64,000 bases of DNA from positions 96,686,477 to 96,750,476 of the forward strand of contig NC_080170.1 in assembly GCF_950295315.1 (NCBI RefSeq), written 5' to 3'. Position numbers and translations under genes: made by a program. Origin of the DNA: Erinaceus europaeus. Its lineage: Eukaryota > Chordata > Mammalia > Eulipotyphla > Erinaceidae. The notes under the pieces were generated by a model that saw only the letters and a program-made list of their open reading frames with translations, did no database searches and was not told the DNA's origin. How positions within the stretch are numbered: position 1 is the first letter of the stretch; every line of letters begins with the position of its first letter. Positions 10,878 through 22,337 of the stretch are shown here, one piece after another.

Positions 10878-11488
10878 ATTTTTTTTTAATTTAAGAAAGG
10901 ATAAATTAACAAAACCATAGGGTAGGAGGGGTACAGCTCCACACAATTCCAACCACCCAATCTCCATATCCCATCCCCTCCCCTGATAGCTTTCCCATTC
11001 TCTAGCCCTCTGGGAGTATGGACCCAGGGTCACTGTGGGTTGCAGAAGGTGGAAGGTCTGGCTTCTGTAATTGCTTCCCCGCTGAACATGGACGTTGACT
11101 GGTTGGTCCATGCTTCCAGTCTGCCTCTCTCTTCCCCTAGTAGGGTGGGTCTCTGGGGAAGCAGAGCTCCAGGACACATTGGTGGGGTCTTCAGTCCAGA
11201 GAAGGCTGGCCGGCATCCTGATGGCATCTGGAACCTGGTGACTGAAAAGAGAGTTAACATACAAAGCCAAACAAATTGTTGAGCAATCATGGACGCAAAG
11301 GTTGAAATAGTGGAGAGGAAGTGTTGGGGAGTACTCACTGCAAACTCTAGTGTACTTCTGCTTTCAGGTATATATTTTGCAGTAGTTTATGGATACGTGT
11401 GAACATATGCTCTATCTCAGGGGACTGGTCTCTCTCTCACAGAAACTGGTGTATATCTAGGTTTGGGGACTTTGTGCACATATTTTCA
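10878..11488 (-). mobile_element. L1 3' UTR, antisense, young subfamily
   Basis: Runs from the T-run through 'TTTAAGAAAGGATAAATTAAC' to 'GTATATCTAGGTTTGGGGAC'. Imperfect candidate duplication CACATAT(AT)TTT lies on both sides. The 150-codon minus-strand frame is a shadow of this UTR. Confidence 0.85.
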
Positions 11489-13279
11489 TAAGGAAAATAG
11501 CAACTGTTATTTTCCCTCAGCACTACAGTGAGTGCTGACCAGTAGACTTTTATGTAAATAGCATTCATGAAGCTCAATTCCTGAAGTTTAGCATATGAAA
11601 TTGTGAAGTCCATTAGGTCAACTTACTAATATTTGATAAACACATTAACAGTACAGATGTGATGTACAGAATTCTGACACAAATTTGATGCCAGTTCTTG
11701 TTATTTCCTAAACTATAGAAAACACTCTCCCCAGGAAAAGTAAAAATCTGAGTTAATGCTTACAAAAACCTATAATATTAGTAAATGAGTAACTAAGATT
11801 CTGAGAAGTAGAGGACTAATAGTAGCAACAGGACGCAGATGTACATCTGTCTCTGTCTACTGAACCTCTCCTGAACATTAAGATGTCTCACCATCTCAGA
11901 ACCAGAGAGAAAAGAGCAATGAACAAAAGCTTACTAAGAATTATGGTGATGAAAAAAAACTATCAATGAATCAACATGTATGTTTATTTTGCATTAAATG
12001 TGTTGCCTAAACATTCTCTTCTGAAAACCTATTCTAAAAATTCAATATATTTGTTTATAATTCTAATAACTTTATTGCTGCAAAATCAAACTCCAAGACA
12101 AGATTTGGCATGCAAAGTTTATTGGAAAAATTAGTATAGCAAGTAGGTTTAGAAGTGAGACAGAAGGGAAGATGATCAATTTAAAAATTCATTAATAATT
12201 AGGTTACTCTTTGTGTGTGGACCCTCAGGGAGAAGTCCTTTGATAATATCTACAGAATAAAATATAATCACCTCACCAAGGGAAAAAAAGTTAGAAGGTT
12301 TCAAACCAACTCTTGTCTCTTCTTAAGGATTACTTATGAGACATTTACCTTTAGCATTTCTGGACTTACTCTATTTTGAATAGATCGATAAAACTCAAGA
12401 CAGAGAAAGCCCTAGTATTAAAAAAAAAAAAAAAAGGCAAAAAAGCAATCATTGTAGACATGGAAGCTCCAGAGCAATAAGCAAATATAAATAGGGTTCA
12501 CCAGAATTACTAAAATGATCTAAAAGGAAGCTAAATAAAAGCTATTTTGATGTCTATAATAGAGGTCAGCAATAAAACAAAGATACTAATCTTTACTTTT
12601 GCTAAATATTAACTAGTGCAATACCTATAGAAACATAAGAACACATATATGTGTAGACATATTCACACATGTGTATAAACCCAAATACTCATATTTATAA
12701 ATTGAATTTAAGTATTTGTGTGAATATGTGAACCTATATGTTTATCTGAGAATGTATGTTACTTCTTTTATTCAGATTCATATTACCATAGCTTATGAAG
12801 CAAGATGTCTTCTTTTTTCTTTATGTACTAATATTTAGTTTATGAGACATCAAACTGTACTGCATGATCTAAAACTAAAACAAATTATGGATGACTTAAA
12901 TGCAAAACTTGACAAATTCTTAAGAGAACTTGTTTGTACTCCCTGTCTTCTATTTGAGTAAACATCATTTGAAGGTCTATTTCTAAAATACAGCAAAGAT
13001 TCTCTGTTCTTTATGTTAACTCCACCCTATTTTATGATTTTAACCTTTATCTTTCCTGTAAAAAAAACAGTTGTATTATTTAGTAACTCTCCTGTAGAAG
13101 CTTGTTTTTTTCTGTTACTGAATTTTTCTAAAATTGCAAGTCATTTTGCAGATTTGCAATCACAAGCGAGTTAAAACTACGGATTCACTAATGCTTGATG
13201 CAACATCTATATTTTGTTTAATGTACATTCATTCACTTTCTTCCCTCAAAGCAATAGTGAATTAACCCCAGTCTAGTTT
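11489..13279. other. Unique AT-rich DNA
   Basis: Contains a 16-base A run near 12420 and purine/pyrimidine alternations (ACACATATATGTG) near 12640. No gene or recognised repeat. Confidence 0.5.
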
Positions 13280-13294
13280 ATTACTATCTTTTCT

Positions 13295-13360
13295 TTTTTT
13301 ATTTATAAAAAGGAAACATTGACAAAACTATAAGGTAAGAGGAGTACAACTCCACACAAT
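13295..13360 (-). mobile_element. 66-bp L1 3'-end insertion with TSD
   Basis: Only the last few dozen bases of the L1 3' UTR are present (TTTATTTATAAAAAGGAAAC to CCACACAAT). Flanks ATTACTATCTTTTCT (13280-13294) and ATTACTATCCTTTCT (13361-13375) are a 15-bp duplication with one mismatch. Confidence 0.85.
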
Positions 13361-13397
13361 ATTACTATCCTTTCTACAAACCACAGTTCATCAATTC

Positions 13398-14030
13398 CAC
13401 ATTTTTATTTTTTTTTATTTTTATTGCCACCAAGCTTATCACTGAGACTCAGTGCCTGCCTGATGAATCCACCACTCCTTTTTTTTTTTAGTGATTAAGT
13501 ATTGATTTACAAAATTACATATCAACAGGGGTATAATTCCATAGCATTCCAGCACCAGAGTTCTGAATCCCCAATCTCTCCATTACAAGCCACTGCAGTT
13601 CTCCCAGGTTTGCAGACATGAGTTAACTATCATCTCTACGACTGTATATAATTGCCCCCCCTTTTCTTCCAGGTCCAGTCCTCTCTTCCCCTCCAAGCCA
13701 CAAATAACCCTATTACTACATCTAAATGTTGCTCCCTTTTTCCTCCTCTCTCTCCAGGTCCCGATGGAACTGCAGTTCAGAGCCCTTTTATCTGTGAATT
13801 TCCTTTTCTTTTTTCCCCCATTTCTTTAATTTTAATAGCACTGAGAGAAATTGAGAAGGCAAGAGGAGATAAGGAGGGAAAGAGAAACAGAGACACCTGC
13901 AGCACTTGCTTCACCACCACTTTTAAAACTTCCACACTACCACCACTTGCTCCGTAGGTAGGCATAGGGACCCAAGATTTTAACCCATGAGCATGGTAGC
14001 ACTCAGTCAGCTACACCTGCACCTGAGTCA
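13398..14030 (-). repeat. Old SINE split by an L1 fragment
   Basis: The SINE tail (13398-13485, TATCACTGAGACTCAGTGCC) and body/head (13790-14030) are collinear parts of one antisense SINE separated by an L1 piece. Confidence 0.65.
13486..13795 (-). mobile_element. L1 3' UTR fragment (older subfamily) inside a SINE
   Basis: Shares 'CACCAGAGTTCTGAATC', 'CTCTTCCCCTCCAAGCCAC' and 'GATGGAACTGCAGTTCAG' with the 3' UTR of the L1 at 26.5 kb. The 101-codon plus frame across it is not a gene. Confidence 0.75.
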
Positions 14031-14596
14031 CATCAAGTCCATATTTAAGTAAAAGGTCAAAAGGCAATGTTTTATGATGTAAATGCAATGAATTTGGCAG
14101 TATAAAACCTAGCGGAAGCTGCATTAGCTCATATAAATGGAATCAGTAGATATCTAGGTACTTACCTCTTAGTGCCACTTTATATAATGCATTCAAAGTG
14201 AGTGCTTTCCTAAGTGTTTATAACTTCAAAAACATCTGGAATAAAAAGATAATTTATGTTAAATTTTATAAGTTAAATAGCATATTCTCTTCAACTTGTA
14301 AAATGTTTTTAATTCATGAAATATGTCAGTGCAACTCTATTAGATGGCCCATAGCCATGAATGATCACCATAACCTCACCATAACCTCCACTTCATTCTG
14401 GTAAAAAATAAATGCTGACCATTTGTTCATTTGGGTTTTCAAGTTTTATATCATGTGACATGGTCACCATGATCTTAAATGAGTGAAACTGAGACTGGTG
14501 CCTAATAATAAGAAACTATCTTTAGGTCTTGGAATAAATCCTACTAACATGGTGATTAATCAATCAAAACATTGTTTCTGCATTTTTTTTAAAAAT
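14031..14596. other. Unique DNA
   Basis: A short tandem of CCATAACCTCA units (about 14368-14390) is the only internal repetition. Confidence 0.4.
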
Positions 14597-14605
14597 TAGA
14601 TTCAT

Positions 14606-14899
14606 GGGAGTCGGGCTGTAGCACAGCGGGTTAAGCGCAGGTGGCGCAAAGCACAAGGACCGGCATAAGGATCCCGGTTCAAACCCCGGCTCCCCACCTG
14701 CAGGGGAGTCGCTTCACAGGCGGTGAAGCAGGTCTGCAGGTGTCTATCTTTCTCTCCCCCTCTCTGTCTTCCCCTCCTCTCTCCATTTCTCTCTGTCCTA
14801 TCCAACAACGACAACAACAATAATAACTACAACAATAAAACAACAAGGGCAACAAAAGGGAATAAATAAATAAAATAAATATAAAAAAGAAGAAAAAAA
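14606..14899 (+). repeat. SINE, type A, full length, TSD
   Basis: Best example of the type A short-tail form: tRNA-like head, 'CCCCACCTGCAGGGGAGTCG', C/T-rich body, then CAACAATAATAACTACAACA and an A-rich tail. TAGATTCAT duplicates at 14597-14605 and 14900-14908. Recent by its intact promoter. Confidence 0.92.
14619..14686 (+). promoter_or_regulatory. Internal RNA polymerase III promoter (A and B boxes) of the SINE
   Basis: TAGCACAGCGGG (14619-14630) fits the A-box and GGTTCAAACCC (14676-14686) the B-box consensus of tRNA genes, 45 bases apart. Transcription would start near 14606. Confidence 0.75.
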
Positions 14900-15356
14900 T
14901 AGATTCATACATACATACAGATAGAAACTGAAAAATACACAAGAAGAGACTAAGATTCCTCAAGGCAAAAAAAAAAAAAAAAAAAAAGCCATGATTGAGC
15001 AAAAGACATAAATGGAAGGAAAATACACAAGAATCCAAGACAAACCAGAATGGTTACAGTTTTGTAAAGGATACTGGCACTAAAGCTGCTGTCATGTCTA
15101 GAGTAAGATTCAACTTCTCATTGAGAAGTTGTGACCAAATGCTGATAAGTGGCCTTGGGTAACTGATAAAATAATCTTCATCATTTCAGATAATTTGAGA
15201 GAGAAGCAGCTATTCCTTGTAATCAAAGAGCAGTGAAGTAATTTAGAGTCACATATAAAGATGATAAATGAGCAGAATGTAAGCCACAGAAGTTTCATAA
15301 TGTGGGTGAAGAAACACACCGATACATCTGTCTTCTTTTTATTTTAAAATAAACAC
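14900..15356. other. Unique DNA with A21 run
   Basis: A poly(A) run near 14967-14987 may be the tail of a lost repeat. An adjacent AACTTCTCATTGAGAAGTT inverted repeat lies at about 15112-15130. Confidence 0.5.
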
Positions 15357-15490
15357 TGATGGTATAGAAGGACCTAGGGTGGAGGTGAGGGTATTTTGCA
15401 GAAAACAGAAATTTTACACCAACAAATGTATCTACTATAAACCATTAATTCTCCCAATAAAAATAAATAAATATATAAAAATAATTAAAC
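15357..15490 (+). mobile_element. L1 3' end, sense
   Basis: 'ACCATTAATTCTCCCAATAAA' and an A-rich tail close a short 3' UTR fragment of the CCAATAAA-ending L1 class. AAACAC occurs on both sides as a weak duplication. Confidence 0.55.
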
Positions 15491-15611
15491 ACATATCTAT
15501 GCTAAAATCCCATTTTAATACTGATACTTAAATATAGGCTTCACTTAAAAAAATGCAAGTTAAGTTTATTTGGGAACCTATATGAAGAATTTGGCCCTTG
15601 ATCAAATTCTC

Positions 15612-15800
15612 TTTGGGGCCAGAGATAAAGTTGACTAATTAATAAATGTGCTTTGCACAGGTTCAAATCCCAGTAGCACATAAGAGATGCTATGGCACCA
15701 GGTGAAATTCAGGTGCTGTGGTCTTTCTCCCCCTCAGTCTGACTTTCTACTTGTGTCTCTATCTGAATGAAAAGGTGGCCAGAGAGCAGTGAAATTACAC
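15612..15800 (+). repeat. SINE, type C-like
   Basis: Head 'GGGGCCAGAGATAAAGTTGA', B-box-like GGTTCAAATCC and 'GGTGCTGTGGTCTTTCTCCC'. Confidence 0.55.
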
Positions 15801-15805
15801 ATATA

Positions 15806-16569
15806 TTTTTTTAATTTTTTATTTAAGAAAGGATTAATGAACAAAAACATAAGGTAGGAGGGGTACAACTCCACACAATTCCCACCACCCAATCTCCATA
15901 ACCCACCCCCTCCCATGATAGCTTTCCCATTCTCTAGCCCTCTGGGAGCATAGACCCAGGGTCGTTGAGGGTTGCAGAAGGTAGAAGGTCTGGCTTCTGT
16001 AATTGCTTCCCCGCTGAACATGGGCATTGACTGGTCGGTCCATACTCCCAGTCTGCCTCTATCATTCCCTAGTAAGGTGTGTCTCTGGGGAAGCTGAGCT
16101 CCAGGACACATTGGTGGGGTCTTCAATCCAGGGAAGCCTGGCCAGCATCCTGGTGGCATCTGGAACCTGGTGATTGAAAAGAGAGTTAACATACGAAGCC
16201 AAACAATTTGTTGAGCAATCACAGATCCCAGGCTTGGAATAGTGGAGAGGAAGTGTTAGGGAGGTACTCACTGCAAACTCTAGTGTACTTCTGCTTTCAG
16301 GTATATATTTTGCAGTAGTTTATGGGTACGTGTGAACATAAGCTCTCTCTCACAGAAACTGGTGTATATCTAGGTTATGGGACTTTGTTAGAAAGTGAAC
16401 TACCTGAGATGAAATTAGAGTGTACTATAAAAGGAAAGGTCTCACCCGAGTAATGAAGCTGAAGGGTTGTCATTCCACACATGAAGTCTCTGGACACAGT
16501 CTGAGGTGAAGCATGTTGAGGTGGCAATCGTTGCGTTGGTTAGGTTGTGATCGGCGGATGCAATATTTA
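15806..16569 (-). mobile_element. L1 3' UTR, antisense, young subfamily
   Basis: Continuous match to the 18.48-kb copy from TTTTTATTTAAGAAAGGATT to GGCGGATGCAATATT, where it breaks off. The 162-codon minus frame is a UTR shadow. Confidence 0.88.
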
Positions 16570-16649
16570 AGGCTGTAGATACACACAACACAAACACACA
16601 CAAAATGGTACCTTAAGAAAAAAAAACAGGTACAAAAGAAGGTATACCT

Positions 16650-16767
16650 CTATTTTGTTGTTGTTGTTGTTGTTATTATCATTATTATTAATTTGCCACC
16701 AGGGTTATAATTTGGGCTCAGTGCCAGCACTACCAGTCCACCATTCCTGATGGTCTTTTTTGTTTCT

Positions 16768-16800
<33 letters not shown>

Positions 16801-16988
16801 ATTTTATTAGGTAGGGCAGAAAAAAAAATTGAGAGGTAAGGGGGAGATAGAGAGGGAGATAGAAAGATTCTGCAGATCTACTTCACTGTCTGTCACATGT
16901 CCCCCCTGCAGGTGGGGAGCAGGAACTCAAACCTGGTCCTTGCACATAGTAATGTGTGAACTTAACCAAATGCACCACTGCCCAGCCC
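16650..16988 (-). repeat. Old long-form SINE with (TTG)n and (CT)n
   Basis: Antisense tail GCCACCAGGGTTATAATTTG, a CT array at about 16769-16802, then the body and the head 'CACCACTGCCCAGCCCC'. Confidence 0.7.
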
Positions 16989-17634
16989 CAGTATACCACT
17001 ACTTACAGTCTTAAAAATATGAGTTACACAAACTTATTTCCTGTGCATCTTTCCTTTTTTTAAGGTCATACTATTTTTTAATTAAGTTTCTTGCTCAGTT
17101 CCTTATTCTTTTCCCTTTTTTTAACTAAATGTATTTTCTGCTCTTTTTGGAGCTTGGAGTCAGGCTTTTGTTTTTTCTTCCCATTTTTCATAACCAGGCC
17201 CATACTTTGTCTTCTTTGGGCATCTTTTCATAATAAATAAATCTATATTTCCTGCCAAAAAAATAAAATATGAATTAATTTCTAAAATGTAGTATATCCA
17301 ACTGTCTCTCGTTGGACACAAGATATGCTTCTAAATTCTTGCTTGGTTTTATTCTGAATAAATGTTCTTTTTCTCACCAGTTTCTGAGCTACTGTTTTGG
17401 GTGTGTGTTCTGGATTCTGTATGTATATGTATTAAGATTTTTGTTTCTCTCTATATTACAATTATTTTATTGTAGTCAATTCACATCTAGCTATAAATCT
17501 GAGTATCTGTTTCAGTTTGTCATTTCTTCCTCCTCTTCCTTTTCCTTTCTCTCTTTAACAGCTGATTCTTAAACAGATAATACATTGATCATGAGGGAGA
17601 AAATAAACAGAATGTTATGCTTCATTCTTGTTGA
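16989..17634. other. Unique T-rich DNA
   Basis: The 86-codon plus frame (17312-17572) reflects pyrimidine-rich sequence giving Phe/Leu/Ser-rich translation; no motif. Confidence 0.4.
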
Positions 17635-17850
17635 TTTACAAGACTGTTGTCAGATATGTACAATTTCCTATCTCCTCATCATAGGTGTCAGCATCACGCC
17701 TTCCACCAACTTGTCCTCTTCCCCCACCATAGGACATAGGGATTCCTTTCCAGCTCCTTTTTAGTTACATCCTGCCCATATCCCTTTAAAGTTTCTGGAT
17801 CTGCTACAATAGGTGTTATCTAATTAAAATTTTACCCTGTATTTTAACTT
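17635..17850 (-). mobile_element. Old L1 3' UTR fragment
   Basis: 'CACCAACTTGTCC', 'CCATAGGACA', 'CTGGATCTGCT' and 'AATTTTACCCTGTATTTT' recur in the same order at 30.72-30.89 kb. Confidence 0.6.
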
Positions 17851-18470
17851 CAAAATGCACACAGTAAAAAAGAGTTTGTTGGTACTGACTTATGTTGAGA
17901 GAGTTTTGAACAAAACAGTGCACATACATGAAGAAAACTGGGAGTCTTGAAGAGATAACTTCCTATCACAAGGATTGCTTTCTTGTGAAATATGCTCAGA
18001 GAGGGGATCATTTTAAATACAACTTGAATATTGTAGAAATAATTTTTATTTTCTTATTTCACACATCTTATGAGGTCTAGGTTTTGAATGGCTTAAACTT
18101 AGAAAAGGAGTTCTGTACAGACATTGTGAATAAATCAGGAATAAAATTGCCTGAGGCTTCAGTTCTCCATACCCGCTCTATCATTCTATTTCTTCCTTCC
18201 TTTCTGCCTACCTACTAACATAACTTTTCCCTCAATATCCAGTAGAACTACTGTTTTGCTGCAAATACAAAAGAACAAATCTGGATTTAAATGATATCTC
18301 TTTATTGTGTCTTAAAAATTAGATTATTCCTTGTGTAGTGAGAATCAATTGACTATAAATGATTTCAAATTTTGTATATATTGACTTGAGGATATTCATT
18401 TATTGACCACATGGAATGCTGATTCTAGTCCTACATGCCTATATTATGTAGATTAAAAAATGTTCTAACC
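17851..18470. other. Unique AT-rich DNA
   Basis: Target region of the next L1; no coding signal. TTCTTCCTTCCTTTCTGCC near 18188 is a small pyrimidine patch. Confidence 0.4.
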
Positions 18471-18478
18471 TACATTCT

Positions 18479-19546
18479 TTTTTTTTAATTTTTTATTTAA
18501 GAAAGGATTAGTGAACAAAAACATAAGGTAGGAGGGGTACAACTCCACACAATTTGCACCACCCAATCCCCATAACCCACCCCCTCCCATGGTAGCTTTC
18601 CCATTCTCTAGCCCTCTGGGAGCATGGACCCAGGGTCGTTGAGGGTTGTAGAAGGTAGAAGGTCTGGCTTCTGTAATTGCTTCCCCGCTGAACATGGGCG
18701 TTGACTGGTCGGTCCATATTCCCAGTCTGCCTCTCTCTTTCCCTAGTAAGGTGTGTCTCTGGGGAAGCTGAGCTCCAGGACACATTGGTGGGGTCTTCAA
18801 TCCAGGGAAGCCTGGCCAGCATCCTGGTGGCATCTGGAACCTGGTGATTGAAAAGAGAGTTAACATATGAAGCCAAACAATTTGTTGAGTAATCATGGAT
18901 CCCAAGCTTGGAATAGTGGAGAGGAAGTTTTGGGGGGGGGGGGGTACTCACTGCAAACTCTAGTGTACTTCTGCTTTCAGGTATATATTTTGCAGTAGTT
19001 TATGGATACGTGTGCACATAAGCTCTCTCTCACAGAAACTGGTGTATATCTAGGTTATGGGACTTTGTTAGAAAGTGAACTACCTGAGATGAAATTAGAG
19101 TGTACTATTAAAGGAAAGGTCTCACCCGAGTAATGAAGCTGAAGGGTTGTCATTCCACACGTGAAGTCTCTGGACACAGTCTGAGGTGAAGCATGTTGAG
19201 GTGGCAATCGTTGCGTTGGTTAGGTTGTGATCGGCGGATGCAATATTATTTGGTTTGGATAGGGAGATGCATACGGGAAAGTGGGCCCTATCCAAGGGTT
19301 CCAGGACTGGGGGAAATAGGGGCTCTATAGTGAAGATGTGAGGTTCCTGCTGTCTTAGGGTTCAAAAAAGACAATCGATAGTTAATATTATCATCACATT
19401 ATTTGTTAATTGGGTTAACTTTGAAAAGTCCCTTTGTTATGGTTTGCTGTACAGTATCCAGTATCTTGTATATAGCTGTGCTATTGGATGCTTCTAATCT
19501 ACTTGGTCTAGGCTTTTGAGAGAGTCCGCATATCAAATACATAGCG
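18479..19546 (-). mobile_element. L1 3' UTR, antisense, with TSD
   Basis: About 1.07 kb, ending in CCGCATATCAAATACATAGCG. TACATTCT flanks it (18471-18478, 19547-19554). A single copy of the 130-bp block that is doubled at 23.4 kb is present, so it serves as the reference for that duplication. A G12 run sits near 18931. Confidence 0.9.
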
Positions 19547-19642
19547 TACATTCTAATATTCATCTCTCAGAGACTCGTAAGAAAGGGTAGTGGTAAATTT
19601 ATTAAATTTCTAATACATGCCAAATACTTTCTCAAATTGTTT

Positions 19643-19776
19643 CTTATTTTTAATTTTTTAATTATTTTTTATTTTATTTATAAAAAGGAAACACTGACAA
19701 AACCATAGGATAAGAGGGGTACGACTCCATGTAATTCCCACCACCCCTGATAGCTTTCCCATTCTTTAACACATTC
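19643..19776 (-). mobile_element. Short L1 3' UTR fragment with internal deletion
   Basis: TTTATTTATAAAAAGGAAAC to AATTCCCACCACC, then directly CCTGATAGCTTTCCC. The roughly 25 bases normally between these blocks are missing. Confidence 0.75.
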
Positions 19777-19939
19777 ATTCTGTAATTGTATCCTTTCTCT
19801 TATTCTACAAACTAACAAATTGGTAACTAGTAAATCTCACAGATCTAAGGCATATATTTAATCTCTGTCCATAGAAATATCCACTATAACACAATGAAAA
19901 CAGAACACACAATACCTGAATAAAATTTTTGGCCACCAA

Positions 19940-20242
19940 ATAATGGGCTATGGGGGGTGTGGATTGTGCACCCAGTAGAGTGCACATGTTACCATGTGTT
20001 ATGAAACAGGTTCAAACTCCTGTCTCCACCTGTAGGGAGAGACGTTTCACGAGTGGTGGAACAGTGTCGTGAATGTTTCTTTTCTCTCTCTCTCTCTCTC
20101 ATTTTCTCTCTCTCTCTCCCTATTTCTCTCTAAGAAAAAGAAATAAAATGGCCACCCAAAGCAATGGTGTTGTCATGTTGTCATTTGAGTCCCAGCAATA
20201 ACCCTGGTGGTAAAAAGTAAAATGAATAAATAAATAAATAGG
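19940..20242 (+). repeat. SINE, old long form with CT arrays
   Basis: tRNA-like head with GGTTCAAACTCC, (CT)n at 20078-20120, then tail 'CCCAGCAATAACCCTGGTGG' and (AAAT)n. Confidence 0.75.
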
Positions 20243-20249
20243 ATTACTG

Positions 20250-20480
20250 CTGGTACCTGCTAAAGTTGATGACTTCCAGATAGAGGGTAAGAGACAGAGA
20301 AAGATAATGAGGAAGTGAGAAACAAGAGAGACCAGAATACTGCTCCACTCCTCATGAAGCTTCCTCCCTGAAGGTAATCCCATGTGGTGGCCAGGGGCTT
20401 GAGCCGTGGTTTTTGTGCTTGTTTGGCTTGGATAATTTGTGAGCTCTAGTGGGTGAGCTACCTTCTGACTCTCTAAATGA
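20250..20480 (-). repeat. Diverged SINE, antisense
   Basis: 'CCACTCCTCATGAAGCTTCC' and 'CAGGGGCTTGAGCC' show an old antisense SINE tail-to-tail with the preceding copy. Confidence 0.55.
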
Positions 20481-20688
20481 ATTAATTTTAATTAGCAAGT
20501 GTTCCAGGTTTATTCTGCCTTAAAATTATAACCGAGACTTCAACAATTGCTTTGTTTGGGACACTGAGGAGACACAAATTATTGGACTTTTTCATATTTT
20601 TGTGGGTTTTCATATTCTTTTTTCTGTTTTTTTTAATTAAAGCAATTTATCAAACTTCTATTCTTTTTTTTTCTATTTAGATTACTAT

Positions 20689-20780
20689 TTGGGGGCCAGG
20701 TAGTGGTACACCTAGTTGAGCACACATGTTAGAATACATACATAAGGACCCAGATTCAAGCCCCCAGTTCCCACCTATTT
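20689..20780 (+). repeat. SINE head only (type B)
   Basis: Only the tRNA-like part is present, from GGGGGCCAGGTAGTGGTACA to 'CCCAGTTCCCACCT'. The C/T body and tail are absent. Confidence 0.7.
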
Positions 20781-20784
20781 TTAA

Positions 20785-21786
20785 ATTATTTTTTAGCCAC
20801 TGATTATATATTCTAAACAGAAATGAACAGGGTTGTATTAGATTATTAAAATATGCTTAGTGGTCTCTCTTACCACTCACTCAGGTTATAGCTTATGAAT
20901 CAATAACATTTGTAGCATATAATAAAATGTTAAATATATGTGTGTATATTAGATTAGTTATAAAATGATTTAAAATCAAAGTAAGTGCTTTTACTTACTT
21001 CCTCATAAAAAATAACTCTCATGTTTTTTTACAAGAGCTTTATAGAGTTAACTTTTTTCTTTAACAAAATTTACTTTGGCTAAGCTAACACTGTGTTTTA
21101 AAAGTTTATTATGTTTCATTAACTTTGTGTGTTATGATTTTATACAACTATTTATAGTACAATAAAGAATAATTAAATCAAGCCAGAGATGACATTTCAT
21201 ATGTCTTTAATTCTCTTCTTCTTAATTAAAACACAATGTTTTCAGGAAGCAGTCAAGAACACATTAAAAAGTTCCACAGTACCAGTTTAGTAGTTTGTCA
21301 GGTCTTCTATTCACTGATTCCTCCCACTACTTAGAAAATCAGGGATAATATGGGCTGAAGTTTCTGTACTGGGTCAAACTTGCAATTTTTTATGAGGTTA
21401 GCAAACCATTATTTGCTGAACCCCAATTTTGTTACCCAGAAAGTGGGAGTCACTGACTCTTCTTTGAAGAAATGAGTAATATTCGCAAAGGATGACATCT
21501 GAAGTTCCCAAGGGTTCAAAAGTATTTGTTTTAGTTAAATGGAGAATGACAGCATAACAGAATGTTCAGGAATAGAAGGAATAATGTTGTGTCCATGGCC
21601 TAACATCTATGATTACATTTCCTTCTTTTCATTTATATTCCTAGACACAAATATAATAAGTTTGTGTAAAATGTGGTAGCCTGCTATCTTTTAATAGCTC
21701 CTGTATGATTTCCACTTGTCATACTGAACTTATAAATAGTGTTACAAATGGTGACATCACCATGCATCAACTGGGTAAACAGTGTT
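20785..21786. other. Unique AT-rich DNA
   Basis: No repeat recognised. An old relic cannot be excluded around 21330-21480. Confidence 0.4.
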
Positions 21787-22170
21787 TTTCTTTTTATCAT
21801 TTTATTGGGGGAACTGATGGCTTACAATGCAGTTGTTAACACATGAGTACAGTTTCCAATCCGTAATAGATGTCTACAGAACACTCCTGCACCCAATTTA
21901 GGTCCTTTTCCACAATCTACCAAGATCCCAGCCTCTCTTTACCATCATTACCATTAGGTATTTAGGTCTTCTCTGTGTGAAGCTGAAGCAATGAACAGTC
22001 TCCAAAGTCACTTATTCCTAGAAGCTTGCTTCTTGAAATTTCCCACTAATACCACATGATATCAATACCAGACACTATGGAGTCACTGCCACATGTCAGC
22101 AGGGGGACTTCTGGGAGAGCTTTCTCTGGAACCAGAAGTTCACAGGTCCATCCCATTATTTCCTGCAGAG
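21787..22170 (-). mobile_element. Old L1 3' UTR fragment, antisense
   Basis: 'TTTTATTGGGGGAACTGATGG' is the reverse complement of the CCAATAAA-type L1 terminus seen at 7.7 and 15.4 kb. The remainder to 22170 is inferred to be its UTR. Confidence 0.55.
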
Positions 22171-22181
22171 AAAGAAACTCT

Positions 22182-22199
22182 AGGGGCCTTTATTCTTTT
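22182..22199. repeat. Target-site duplication, left copy (partner 23856-23873)
   Basis: AGGGGCCTTTATTCTTTT occurs identically at 23856-23873. On the minus strand it begins AAAAG, preceded by TC, close to the L1 endonuclease site TT/AAAA. Confidence 0.9.
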
Positions 22200-22204
22200 T
22201 TTTT

Positions 22205-22337
22205 CATACTTAAATTGATTTATTTCCCCAAATAATCAAATTTAAAAAAATTACCTTTTAACATCAAGTGGCTGAATATTCTAATCAGTCATAAAATGAA
22301 CAAGTTGTTGTGTTTGAGCATTTCTGAAGTGGTAGTT
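22205..22337 (-). other. 3'-transduced segment of the L1
   Basis: Non-L1 sequence between the L1's own A-tail (T-run on plus, about 22338-22345) and the terminal poly(A). On the minus strand AATAAA (22224-22219) lies about 15 bases before the terminal A-tail, so transcription read through the weak L1 signal to this downstream one. Confidence 0.75.

Noticed and set aside
14606..14690. tRNA gene
   Set aside because: A and B boxes are present, but they belong to the head of a SINE; no cloverleaf or anticodon arm fits a functional tRNA, and the sequence continues into the SINE body.
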